Shown one piece after another: positions 53,884 through 62,313 of a DNA stretch of 64,000 nt (the first letter of the stretch is position 1; each line of letters starts with the position of its first letter). This stretch comes from Desulfomonile tiedjei DSM 6799 (GTDB lineage: Bacteria > Desulfobacterota > Desulfomonilia > Desulfomonilales > Desulfomonilaceae), in the NCBI RefSeq assembly GCF_000266945.1, contig NC_018025.1, positions 5,398,001 to 5,462,000 of the forward strand, given 5' to 3'. The notes under the pieces were generated by a model that was not told the DNA's origin, did not search any database, and was given only the letters and a program-made list of their open reading frames with translations. Both the position numbers and the translations under genes were made by a program.

Positions 53884-55077
53884 TCAGAACTCCAGCAATT
53901 CTCTATACAATTCACGCCATGCATAAAACTCCCGGTCTGAAGAAAATTTGCGCATTCTTTCACGGCCGGCCAAACCCATGTTTCGTGCCAGTTCAGGATT
54001 CTGCATCATGTGTGACATTGCTCCTGCAAGAGCTTTGGAATCCCCCCATGGCACGATCAGTCCGGATGTCCCGTTCTCGATCAGTCCGCCGATTGCTCCG
54101 GTGTTCGTGGCAATGGAAGGCACTCCCGAAGCCATCGCTTCCATGAGAATATTGGGGCACCCTTCCGATACTGAAGGGAGCACAAAGAGATCCAGGGAAT
54201 CCATCCATTCCGAAATCCGTTCGTGAGTCACAGGTTCCAGGAGATGCACATGTCCGCTCATTCCGGTATGTTCCAACATTCTGTCAAAAACCTGGGTCTC
54301 CGATTCTCGCAAATGTCCCCGGAGCTCCAAGACAAATCCATACTCGTGTTTCAGTAAGGCCGCAGCTTTTAACAGGTATGGCAATCCTTTGGCATACTTG
54401 AATATTCCCGCACACCCGATCCGGGTCATCCCCTGTTTCGTGACTCTCTCGTTCCTATAATAATCCGGAACCCTTACAGAATTGTATATAATTCTGGATT
54501 TTTCTTCAATGCGAACTAACGCGTCGGCCATTTCGACGAGATCTCTGCTCAAGCCGACAATTCGATCGGCATTCTCCAGTCCTATGCGGCAGATGGCAGC
54601 CTTTTCAGGACTAAAGGTGTACTTCTTGATATCATTGCCGACAATGGTAACGATGGACGGTTTCCGAAATCGTCGCGACACGAGACCTGCCACATAACCC
54701 GCGGGATACAGGAAGAATGAGTGGAACAAATCGAACTGCTCTCTTGCATGGAGTATTTCCAGAGACTGGTACATCATCCGAACAGTATACGTGTGAGGGC
54801 AGTCCCAGATTTCCCGAGAAGATTCGTTCATCTGTTGTTTGCCGACTGTAATGTGATGAACGGTTACTCCGTCCAGCGATTCCGACCTGTGGTTTTCGTC
54901 GAGCAAAACGAGATTCTCGGGATCGATGGAAAAGACTGCCACGTGGGTGTTCAATCCCATGTCACGAGCATGATAAGAAACGCGCTGCACGGTTCTGGCG
55001 AGTCCTCCCCATTGTTCCGGCGGGTATTCGGGCGTGACAATACATACTTTTGGTTTCGCTCTATTCCGTTGTTGCAT
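53884..55077 (-). CDS. Glycosyltransferase family 4 protein
   Basis: A GT-B glycosyltransferase of 397 residues. The N-terminal domain starts KVCIVTPEYPPEQWGGLARTV. The C-terminal domain carries IGCAGIFKYAKGLPYLL and the GT4 donor site LFVLPSVSEGCPNILMEAMASGVPSIATN with the EX7E acidic pair. The start is ATG with GGAG. It belongs with the adjacent methyltransferase and, across the divergent promoter region, with a second glycosyltransferase and a radical SAM gene. Confidence 0.88.
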   Translation of the reverse strand: MQQRNRAKPKVCIVTPEYPPEQWGGLARTVQRVSYHARDMGLNTHVAVFSIDPENLVLLDENHRSESLDGVTVHHITVGKQQMNESSREIWDCPHTYTVRMMYQSLEILHAREQFDLFHSFFLYPAGYVAGLVSRRFRKPSIVTIVGNDIKKYTFSPEKAAICRIGLENADRIVGLSRDLVEMADALVRIEEKSRIIYNSVRVPDYYRNERVTKQGMTRIGCAGIFKYAKGLPYLLKAAALLKHEYGFVLELRGHLRESETQVFDRMLEHTGMSGHVHLLEPVTHERISEWMDSLDLFVLPSVSEGCPNILMEAMASGVPSIATNTGAIGGLIENGTSGLIVPWGDSKALAGAMSHMMQNPELARNMGLAGRERMRKFSSDREFYAWRELYRELLEF

Positions 55078-55165
55078 GTGGACTCCGGTCAGGTGCTCGT
55101 TTCGTTACCGTTCAGTTACGCGGGGTAGAGAAGATCTTCTCCTGTGATCATGATACCACTGACTT

Positions 55166-55258
55166 TCAAAATCCCCCCTAACCCCCCTTTATTAAGGGGG
55201 GATTGGCATGTGTCTTTTTCACCCCCCTTTTGTAAAGGGGGGGAGGGGGGATTTTTCC
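55166..55258. repeat. CCCCCTTT/AAGGGGGG hairpin repeat, family R8 (copy 2)
   Basis: Two successive hairpins: AATCCCCCCTAACCCCCCTT with AAGGGGGGATT, and ACCCCCCTTTTG with AAAGGGGGGGAGGGGGGATT. It lies in the divergent space between the two glycosyltransferase genes, just before the plus-strand gene. Confidence 0.7.
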
Positions 55259-55351
55259 CACGCATAACTGAATGGATACCTCGTTTCTTCCCCTACCATT
55301 TTGGGTCTGACTAGTTTAACGTAATCGCGTCCCAATACCGGAGATGTTTCC

Positions 55352-56386
55352 ATGCGCATCGGAATAGTTTTCCACAAAAACCCTTTTCTCCAACCCACCG
55401 GAATCGACCTGGTGAGATTGAGAGCCATTGCAGGCGGTCTTATCCGGAAAGGAGTGCACGCGGAAATCATAGCCCCGGTGCAGCAGGACGGCAAAATCGA
55501 CGGATCTATCCCGGTGCGACGAATCGAAGTTCTCAACAATTCTTCTCAGTACGATATTCTCAAGACTTCGTATCATTATTCCATCGAGCTGATCCGCGAG
55601 TACTCAGGGCCGGTGGTCTCTCGGATCGTCAGGGTGGTTGACGCGGAACTCCCGGAGCGAGACGAGCCATTCAGAGCGCGGCTTCTCGCGTGTCAGGAGC
55701 TGATCCGTAATCGTGCATCGGCTCTTGTGCTCAATAATCAAGAAAACGCCGATCGCTGGCACACTCTCTACGGAGACCAGCCGCATACTGAGCTTATCCC
55801 TACGGGTTGCCCGTCCGAACTACCGTCCGAACAGGGGAATCCGTTCAGCCACGATCGACCCGTCTTGCTGTTTCTGGGGAGTCTCGCTGCCCCCCGCATG
55901 GTCAACATGGTGAACCGCGTTGCCGAAATGATGGCGGGCCGGTGCAAAATCCATTTCATCGGTGCGAATAAAGCTTGCATGTACGGAGGGGACGAATCAT
56001 GTTCGCTCAATCCGTTGATAACAGATCACGGCGAGCTTCCCGAACCTTTGATCTGGGACTATGTGCGTCACGCTTCCATTGGGCTTGCCCTTGCCACCGG
56101 GCCGTATCCATTCGATAACGACGTATCCAAAATTCTCAATTATCTGCGCGGAGGCCTTCCGGTGCTCTCGGAAGAACCTATCGTGAACAACGGACTGGTG
56201 CAAAAGATGGAATTTGGCGATACGTTCCGCTTCGACGATGTGGAAGACCTGGTTTCCAAGGCTGAAAACATGTTACATCACGATTTTAGACGTACGCGAC
56301 AAAAAGTAATGCACACTATGGCTTCAGAGCATTCCTGGGACAGGCGGGTGGAATCATACATCCGCTTGTTCCGCACTCTTGTCTGA
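55352..56386 (+). CDS. GT-B fold glycosyltransferase-like protein
   Basis: A 344-residue protein that begins MRIGIVFHKNPFLQPTGIDLVR, the start of a GT-B N-terminal domain. The C-terminal half has RPVLLFLGSLAAPRMVNMVN, IGLALATGPYPFDNDVSKILNYL and GLPVLSEEPIVNNGLV, which resemble the donor site of GT4-like enzymes with the final acidic residue in SEEP. It is short for the family and divergent. ATG start with CGGAG. It is 15 bases upstream of the radical SAM gene. Confidence 0.72.
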   Translation: MRIGIVFHKNPFLQPTGIDLVRLRAIAGGLIRKGVHAEIIAPVQQDGKIDGSIPVRRIEVLNNSSQYDILKTSYHYSIELIREYSGPVVSRIVRVVDAELPERDEPFRARLLACQELIRNRASALVLNNQENADRWHTLYGDQPHTELIPTGCPSELPSEQGNPFSHDRPVLLFLGSLAAPRMVNMVNRVAEMMAGRCKIHFIGANKACMYGGDESCSLNPLITDHGELPEPLIWDYVRHASIGLALATGPYPFDNDVSKILNYLRGGLPVLSEEPIVNNGLVQKMEFGDTFRFDDVEDLVSKAENMLHHDFRRTRQKVMHTMASEHSWDRRVESYIRLFRTLV

Positions 56387-56401
56387 GAGGATTCCCCCGA
56401 A

Positions 56402-57802
56402 ATGAAAGCTGTTCTCGTACGGCCCCCGTTTTACGCATTGTTCGGGGTCACGACTCCCAAAATGAAGACGTATCCTTTGAATCTTCTCTATCTGGCTACG
56501 TACGCAAAAAACCGGAGCCAGCACGACATTGCTGTCATAGACGGCGAGAACATAAGCGTCCCCGGGTTAGAACCTCCGCAGGGCGAGACGGACCCTGAAA
56601 TCATCATGAATAACGGCATACCCCGGATGATCGAACTCCTTGAAAGCGCTGACCATGCTCTTTGGCTGGAAATCGAAAAGAGAATCCTGGCAGAGAATCC
56701 CGGATTGGTGGGCATCACTTGTAATTCCGGAAACATGGATACGGTGAAGTTGCTGGTCCATAGATTGAAGAAAGCAGGACTGCCCGTGGTGCTCGGAGGA
56801 AGTCACCCTACGGTGCTCCCTGAGCAGAGCATGCAGTACACCTCTGCAGATATGGTTATAATGGGAGAAGGCGAGGAGACTCTCGTCGAACTGCTCCACA
56901 AATTTGAGAAATCGGAATCGTACAAAGATGTTCCCTCCCTCGCGTGGAGATATGATACTTCCATAACAGTCAATCCGCGGGGAAAACTCATTGAATCCAT
57001 AGACTCTTTGCCCATTCCGGACCGGTCTCTCATTCCCAGGGAAGACTACTTTGGCGAAGTCATCATGACCGGGCGAGGATGCCCTTTCAACTGCGGGTAC
57101 TGCGCATCCAGAAATATCTGGGGCAAGAGCGTTCGGCTGAGATCGACGGATTCAATTGTCCAAGAACTGCACATGCTGGCGAGAAGTGCAGAGTCACGGC
57201 CTGATTATCCCGGCAGGTGGGTCGTCAAAGTCGTGGACGACACGTTTACGGTAAACCGCAAGCGTACGATTGCACTCCTGGAAAGAATCATTGCAGAAAA
57301 CCTCAATCGATTCGAGTTCACCGGTGGAGTTCGAGCGGACACTCTGGATGAGACCCTTGTTGAAAAAATGCACCAGGCAAATTTCAAAAGGGTCACCCTG
57401 GGAGTGGAAAGCGGCAGCCCGAAGATACTGAAATCCATCCGTAAAGGAGAAACGAACGATCAGGTCAAGAGGGCGTTGTCGCTCCTGCGGGGTGCAGGAA
57501 TCCGTTCCCACGCCTTCTTCATGATCGGTTTTCCCGACGAGGGACCGGAAGATGTGGAACTCTCCAAAAAGCTGATTGAAGATGCAAAACCGGATCACGT
57601 GGAAGTCAATATGGTAACTCCGTATCCCGGGACAGAGCTTTTTGAAAAGTTGATCGACGCGGACCCTATGTCCATAGATCGCTGGTACAGATGGTTCCAT
57701 CAGGGCCTGGCAACCCATTCTCACAAATTAAACTACGATCTGGATACAGCCTACGCCGACTTCTTGAAGTTTGCAGGAGATTACAACAAAACTCGACTGT
57801 AA
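56402..57802 (+). CDS. B12-binding domain radical SAM protein
   Basis: A 466-residue enzyme with an N-terminal cobalamin-binding domain (residues 1-160; the GGSHPTVLPEQ stretch) and a radical SAM core. The iron-sulfur cysteines are in GRGCPFNCGYCASRN near residues 224-238. Further core motifs are FTGGVRADTL, VTLGVESGSPKILKSIRKG and HAFFMIGFPDEGPEDV. This class (BchE/HpnJ-like) carries out methylations or rearrangements of unactivated carbons. The glycosyltransferase context suggests a modified lipid or glycan. GAGAGGAT precedes the start. Confidence 0.9.
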   Translation: MKAVLVRPPFYALFGVTTPKMKTYPLNLLYLATYAKNRSQHDIAVIDGENISVPGLEPPQGETDPEIIMNNGIPRMIELLESADHALWLEIEKRILAENPGLVGITCNSGNMDTVKLLVHRLKKAGLPVVLGGSHPTVLPEQSMQYTSADMVIMGEGEETLVELLHKFEKSESYKDVPSLAWRYDTSITVNPRGKLIESIDSLPIPDRSLIPREDYFGEVIMTGRGCPFNCGYCASRNIWGKSVRLRSTDSIVQELHMLARSAESRPDYPGRWVVKVVDDTFTVNRKRTIALLERIIAENLNRFEFTGGVRADTLDETLVEKMHQANFKRVTLGVESGSPKILKSIRKGETNDQVKRALSLLRGAGIRSHAFFMIGFPDEGPEDVELSKKLIEDAKPDHVEVNMVTPYPGTELFEKLIDADPMSIDRWYRWFHQGLATHSHKLNYDLDTAYADFLKFAGDYNKTRL

Positions 57803-57902
57803 AACAAATGCGCGCTTTCATAGCAGTAATATGTTGGAATCGTCTTTGAAAATGGATTGTTCCTTTAGTTAGGCTATTAAGGCTAGTGTGGCTGAGACGT
57901 GC

Positions 57903-58145
57903 TGACCGGAGCCCTAGTGGGGCGATCCAAAGGTAGCCATGGGTGCAACCCATGGAGAGAATTATAGCAAAACCAAGCAATGAGGACCCTGGCGGGGTCC
58001 ACTATTGTTGAATTTGAACTCAGATGGATCCAATGGCGGACCCTTTCAGGGTCAGAGCCCTTATAATGTGGTGCCGCTGCCCACGGGTTTGCACCCGTGG
58101 CTATTCATGGTTCGTCCCTTTGGGACTCTCGAGCCTTGAGCCGAG
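57903..58145. repeat. Multi-hairpin repeat, family R5 (copy 2)
   Basis: Hairpins CCATGGGTGCAACCCATGG, GGACCCTGGCGGGGTCC, GGACCCTTTCAGGGTC, CCACGGGTTTGCACCCGTGG and GTCCCTTTGGGAC follow in the order seen at 22995-23240. It fills the gene-free stretch 57803-58262. Confidence 0.7.
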
Positions 58146-58262
58146 TGGCACTCAAATGCAAAGCCAGGAAATTGGCTGAGGCAAGAGCATATTATAATTC
58201 ATCTGTAAGAAGGTTCCCAACCCATCCAAAAAACTTCTAATACTCGTATAGCGAATGCTCCG

Positions 58263-58724
58263 CTATACCCGCGATTTGAATGCTGCTGCAGATGCGGCAG
58301 CCTGACTTCTGGGGTATTCGCTCAAGAGTTTCTGGAGAAAGAACCGTGCTTTGGGTTTGCGACCCTGAGCGATAAAGGCTTTGACATTCCCCAACATGAG
58401 AGCTGGTATGAATTCTTCCGGCGGCAGAAATCCCACAGTTCGATCTTGTTCTCTGCCTTCTTCATCCAGCGTGAGTACAGAAGGTGTGTACTGAATTACA
58501 AAGCGGCTTGCCCAAGGTGGAGCGGAGGAGACATTTACTCGAAGGGGGATCATGAAATCGTGGACAAATGCAACAGTTCGCGAATTGGAATACGTAACCG
58601 CATCCAGTTGTTTGCACGCGCCTCAACCGGGATTGAAAAAGTCGAGGAGTACGTTTTTCTCCTGGACTCTGGCCATGGACAGCGCCATTTCAAAATCGTT
58701 TTCCCATCGAATGCGTGTTTCCAT
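58263..58724 (-). CDS. Thioredoxin-like protein with in-frame UGA, probable selenoprotein (UxxC)
   Basis: From ATG 58724 (GGGGAG ten bases upstream) the frame reads METRIRWENDFEMAL..., then VLLDFFNPG, then TGA at 58623-58625 as codon 34, then GACKQLDAVTYSNSRTVAF... and runs on in the same frame to 58263. The result is a 153-residue thioredoxin-like protein with UGAC, a UxxC version of the CxxC redox site, in the correct place after the first strand. C-terminal features FVIQYTPSVLTLDEEG and FLPPEEF are as in thioredoxin folds (cis-Pro in YTPS), followed by a helical tail. A standard gene call would begin at Met58 and lose the active site. Reading UGA as selenocysteine is an inference; a nonsense mutation is the alternative. 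Confidence 0.8.
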
Positions 58725-58853
58725 TGTGATGATCTCCCCAACTCTGGACAAATCCTAATATTGTGAAGCAAAGGCGAAACACTCTCTTGTAGGAAGTGGT
58801 TTACCATTCTTTTTCGCCCAGTTCCTTCTTTGTTCATGAGACCGCATACGGAA

Positions 58854-59180
58854 TTAATGGTTCGTTCCGGACATATTTACACCGATTACGCCTATGATGA
58901 TGAGAAGAATGGAAACAGCTTTCATCAGAGTCATGGATTCTTTGAAATACACTGCTCCGATAATGGCGATCAAGAGCGTTCCCAGACCCGACCAGACGGC
59001 ATACGCTACGCTCACGTCTATATACTTAAGACATATCGTTAAAGTAGCAAAGGACAAGCTGTAGAACACGAAAATAAGGATGGAAGGCAGCAGTTTCGTG
59101 AATCCTGCGCTCAACTTCATGCAAGTGGTGCCGCACACTTCAAGCAGAATAGCCATCAGGAGATATGGCCAGGCTCCCAT
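58854..59180 (-). CDS. Small multidrug resistance (SMR) family transporter
   Basis: A 108-residue, four-segment proton-coupled exporter of the EmrE/QacE family. The essential Glu14 is exactly at residue 14 (ILLEVCGTTCMKLS), and the family motif AYAVWSGLGTLL is in segment 3. The final segment ends with GVNMSGTNH. The start codon shares its A with the stop of the upstream truncated antitoxin gene (TGATG), so translation is coupled. The substrate could be a cationic compound or guanidinium. Confidence 0.92.
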   Translation of the reverse strand: MGAWPYLLMAILLEVCGTTCMKLSAGFTKLLPSILIFVFYSLSFATLTICLKYIDVSVAYAVWSGLGTLLIAIIGAVYFKESMTLMKAVSILLIIIGVIGVNMSGTNH

Positions 59181-59371
59181 CAGGAAAGACCTTCAAGTAT
59201 GGAATGCCGCATTCCAACTTTGAAATGGGCTTCCTCGTATTTGTCAACCAACGTGAGTAGAATCTCAAGTTCATCATCTTCGGGGGTTCCGGGCTCTGCG
59301 TGAAAAATTTCGTCGATTCTCCGGCAAGCAGTGTCATAATCTTCATCTGTTCGTATCGGTTTGATATTCAT
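59180..59371 (-). pseudogene. Truncated HigA-type antitoxin N-terminal domain
   Basis: A 63-residue frame, MNIKPIRTDEDYDTACRRID with EPGTPEDDELEILLTLVDKYEEAHF, which is the N-terminal part of HigA-type antitoxins. In those proteins an HTH domain follows; here the frame ends 13 residues later with MRHSILEGLS and no toxin gene is adjacent. It overlaps the SMR gene by one base. It may be a relic or a reduced stand-alone protein still used for translational coupling. Confidence 0.6.
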
Positions 59372-59373
59372 GA

Positions 59374-60036
59374 CTATTGCTCCTTCTCAATCGCACAAAC
59401 AGTCTGCTTGTTCTCTTTAGCGTTCTCTCCCGGAGTAGGCAGCAAGTCCTCTCCTACAAACAACCGGAAAGGAGGTTTTATGTACCAACCTTCTTCAGAA
59501 ATCATCTCCCCTATGACTCGTTTGCCAAGAAGCAACTGAATCCGGGGTTTTCCCGAATTCTCGAAGCGGACCACACGCGGCTTCACTGGAAGCAACCGGG
59601 CAAATATTCCGGAAACACACTGCATGCGATAGATCGACCGGAAAGAGGCAACGGCAACATTGATCGCTGTCTTCCTGGCTCGTACATAGAGCGCCTGTAT
59701 GCGACCGCATAACCCGCCCTGAAGCCTTTTGCGACACCCTTTGCGTTCAAACTGCTCCACTTTCCCCAGGATATCGGAAATACGTACCGGAAAAAGATCG
59801 GTGCTTGGGTTGTTATCGCCTCTGGTTTTAATTTCGTTTTCGCCAACGGATACGACACGGTGCGCTATTGGCGTATTCTCGCGAGGGCACAGGTAGACTA
59901 CAACGTCACCTGGAACAACTTTGACGGCAGGTTTAACGAAGAGCGCATCTCCTGCACGCAAAGTGGGATGCATGCTTCGGCCGCGTAGCATCACCATCAA
60001 AGGTTCGGTTGAATTCGGAGATGGATTATTCTGCAT
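59374..60036 (-). CDS. S24/S26 family signal peptidase-like protein (SipW-type)
   Basis: About 220 residues from ATG 60036 (MQNNPSPNSTEP). The catalytic Ser is in LRGRSMHPTLRAGDALFV. The second site is GDVVVYLCPRENTPIAHRVV, with His where bacterial type I enzymes have Lys, and then KTRGDNNPSTD. This is the ER/SipW-type Ser-His signature. No N-terminal membrane anchor is visible. The frame is open 56 codons upstream, but those codons coincide with repeat R6 and are probably not translated. It ends two bases before the truncated antitoxin gene. Such peptidases accompany PqqD/nucleotidyltransferase systems elsewhere. Confidence 0.75.
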   Translation of the reverse strand: MQNNPSPNSTEPLMVMLRGRSMHPTLRAGDALFVKPAVKVVPGDVVVYLCPRENTPIAHRVVSVGENEIKTRGDNNPSTDLFPVRISDILGKVEQFERKGCRKRLQGGLCGRIQALYVRARKTAINVAVASFRSIYRMQCVSGIFARLLPVKPRVVRFENSGKPRIQLLLGKRVIGEMISEEGWYIKPPFRLFVGEDLLPTPGENAKENKQTVCAIEKEQ

Positions 60037-60104
60037 GATTCCAGAACTCTCTATTAACGCACGCCCTGCTGCCTCATAGGGGTCAACTTCTCGTGTCTTT
60101 GGTC

Positions 60105-60262
60105 GTTTGTTCCAGAGGAACAACTGACAATAGACCGGCGATTCATCGCCGGTTAAGGAAAAACCTAATGATTTTCGAGTCCCGGAGGGACGGCTGATAC
60201 ACAAATTCCCGGCAATGAATTACCGGGCTATTTTCTTTAGTCCCTGCGGGACAAAGAATTAC
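60105..60262. repeat. Dispersed hairpin repeat, family R6 (copy 2, inverted)
   Basis: Hairpins CCGGCGATTCATCGCCGG, GTCCCGGAGGGAC, CCCGGCAATGAATTACCGGG and GTCCCTGCGGGAC follow in order. The GACGGCTGATACACA and GGCAATGAATTACC words are the reverse complements of those at 1195-1296. Confidence 0.7.
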
Positions 60263-60285
60263 AGCAAAGTCAGCGAGCCTGCGTC

Positions 60286-60861
60286 CTACAGCCCCAACGT
60301 GTCGGCTATCTTGCACATGGAACCGATACTGAGTTCGATAAACTCATCCAAAGGTATTCCGATCTGTTCGCAGAGAAGTATGTGATCGCGGTTGACGGAT
60401 CGCGCGAATTCCTTGGCCTTCATTCTTTTTTTGACCGATTTCACCTTCAATGACGAAAGCTTCTTGTCCGGGTTGATCAAAGCTGCGGCAACCAGCATGC
60501 CGGTAATGGTCTCAGCCGCGGTGAGCGCAATATGTATGGTTTCGGACCTGACCAGGCCCAGATTTTCGGCATTATGATGCTTGATGGCATCGATTATCTC
60601 GGGATGTACACCGCGTTTCTCAAGAATAGATGCAGTCATCAACCCGTGCTGATTCATAGTGTCTTTGGTTTCGTTGTAATCCACATCGTGGAGCAAACCT
60701 GCAAGCCCCCACATGTCCGGATCGCCGCCGAATCTGGGTGCAAGGTCGCGCATAATCGCTTCCGAAGCCAGACAGTGCTTTCGCATGCTGTCTGTTTCGA
60801 GATACTGCTCCATAAGGGCCACAGCCTCGTCCCGGGTGATTCCCCAGGGTGAAGAACTCAC
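60286..60861 (-). CDS. HD domain phosphohydrolase
   Basis: A 191-residue metal-dependent hydrolase. I place the start at GTG 60861 (MSSSPWGITRDEAVAL) because GGAGGTGA lies five bases upstream; an upstream ATG 25 codons earlier has no such site. The HD signature is GLLHDVDYNET with the first His in RKHCLASEAIM and later HHNAENLG. It may act on nucleotides or cyclic nucleotides. It is divergent from the cysteine desulfurase-like gene, with a 167-base space between them that I cannot resolve into clear promoters. Confidence 0.87.
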   Translation of the reverse strand: MSSSPWGITRDEAVALMEQYLETDSMRKHCLASEAIMRDLAPRFGGDPDMWGLAGLLHDVDYNETKDTMNQHGLMTASILEKRGVHPEIIDAIKHHNAENLGLVRSETIHIALTAAETITGMLVAAALINPDKKLSSLKVKSVKKRMKAKEFARSVNRDHILLCEQIGIPLDEFIELSIGSMCKIADTLGL

Positions 60862-61028
60862 GATAATCACCTCCAACGCCGTCTTTTCGTAATGCGTTTG
60901 AATTTGTTTATCACGGCCGGATTCTTTTGTGAACAATTCTCCAAAAGCGAGTAGCTCGTTGACAATTGCCGGAACAATAATTTACGTTTGTTTGACGTCT
61001 TATATTCCTCTGTCGACATTTAACGGAG

Positions 61029-62222
61029 GTGGTTCGAATGAAAACCATAAACATGGATCATGTTGCAGCAAGTTCGCTGCTTCCTGAAGTTGTGGAAGCA
61101 ATGATGCCGTTCCTATCGGAAAAGATGGGGAATCCTTCCAGTATGCACAGTCTCGGAGAAGAGGTCACGGAAGCGCTCGAAGAAGCCAGGGGCCAGGTGG
61201 CCGGGCTCATCAATGCTTCGGATCAGGAGATGGTGTTCACTTCAGGGGGCACAGAGTCCAATAACTGGGCATTGAAGGGAATGGTTCTTGCCAATCGGTC
61301 TCGAGGGAATCATATTATTACTTCCTCCATCGAGCACTTTTCCATCATGCATGCAATCAAGGCTCTGGAAAAGCAGGGAGTTGAAGTTACACGTCTCCCG
61401 GTGGACAAGTACGGTATCGTGGACCCTGATGATGTCCGGAAAGCAATCACACCGCGGACCATTCTCATTTCCGTAATGCACGCGAACAATGAAGTGGGAA
61501 GCATTCAGCCCATAGCGGAAATCGGAAAGATAGCCCGCGAACACGGTGTACCCTTCCACACGGATGCAGTTGCAACGGTGGGGGTAATTCCTGTGGATGT
61601 AAAGGCCTTGAATGTGGACCTCCTTTCCCTGGCTGCAAACCCGTTTTATGGTCCCCTCGGTACGGGCGCGTTGTATGTCCGGAAGGGCGTCAGAATCGAA
61701 CCCCTCATCGACGGCGGTATTCAGGAACAAGGCTTGAGAGCCGGTACAGAAAACGTTTTAGGTATAGTGGGGATGGGCAAGGCCGCGGAAATTGCAGCAG
61801 GAGAGTTGGAATCCAGAATGGCACACTTGATTCCTCTGCGGGACAGGCTTATAAATGAAATTCCTGCGTCCATCGAAGAAGTTGAGCCGGTCGGTCATCG
61901 GACCCAAAGACTTCCCGGGAATGCAAGCGTTTTGGTCAGGTATGTGGAAGGTGAATCCATGCTCTTGTTCCTCGATATGGAGGGGATCAAGATTGCGAGT
62001 GGGTCCGCTTGTATTTCTCGTTCGCTGAAGGTCTCTCATGTGATGTTGGCCATGGGAATCGATGCAGGAAATGCGCAGGGCTCGCTGCTGTTCACGTTGG
62101 GCAAAGACAATACGAATGAAGACGTGGACGAAGTCGTACGAATCCTGCCGCCTATCGTGCAGAAATTGAGAGATATGTCGCCTCTGTACAAGAGAACAAC
62201 CAAGTTCAAGGCGATAGGTTGA
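61029..62222 (+). CDS. NifS/IscS family protein lacking the PLP-binding lysine
   Basis: A 397-residue member of the class V aminotransferase fold. It looks like IscS/NifS throughout: [26 protein letters not shown], the PLP-stacking His103 in [18 protein letters not shown], and the mobile-loop Cys328 in SGSACISRS. At the Schiff-base site, where NifS has SAHK, it has [10 protein letters not shown]: the lysine is replaced by Pro205 and the His by Asn204. The PLP-contact Gln is also lost (DAVA at 179-182 instead of DAVQ). Archaeoglobus IscS is a known case with this lysine replaced. The gene is followed by an IscU homologue, so a structural role in Fe-S assembly is plausible. Confidence 0.9.
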   Translation: MVRMKTINMDHVAASSLLPEVVEAMMPFLSEKMGNPSSMHSLGEEVTEALEEARGQVAGLINASDQEMVFTSGGTESNNWALKGMVLANRSRGNHIITSSIEHFSIMHAIKALEKQGVEVTRLPVDKYGIVDPDDVRKAITPRTILISVMHANNEVGSIQPIAEIGKIAREHGVPFHTDAVATVGVIPVDVKALNVDLLSLAANPFYGPLGTGALYVRKGVRIEPLIDGGIQEQGLRAGTENVLGIVGMGKAAEIAAGELESRMAHLIPLRDRLINEIPASIEEVEPVGHRTQRLPGNASVLVRYVEGESMLLFLDMEGIKIASGSACISRSLKVSHVMLAMGIDAGNAQGSLLFTLGKDNTNEDVDEVVRILPPIVQKLRDMSPLYKRTTKFKAIG

Positions 62223-62313
62223 GCTACTACGGGTTCGGTTTCTCGCTGAGAACCGCAATCCGAACAAAAAAAATCCGGTTCTTATGGGCCGAAGCATCCA
62301 GGGGGTGTGCGGT

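Noticed and set aside
58550-58837. 95-residue minus-strand frame (MNKEGTGRKR...) overlapping the thioredoxin-like gene
   Set aside because: It is in a different frame, has no ribosome site, and the in-frame UGA reading explains the same bases with a recognisable domain.
59140-59346. Frameshift or UGA readthrough joining the truncated antitoxin to a longer protein
   Set aside because: Reading through the stop gives no HTH-like sequence, and the stop-start overlap with the SMR gene is a normal coupling arrangement.
60037-60204. 56-residue extension of the S26 peptidase
   Set aside because: Its first part is encoded by the R6 repeat and reads as translated repeat sequence.
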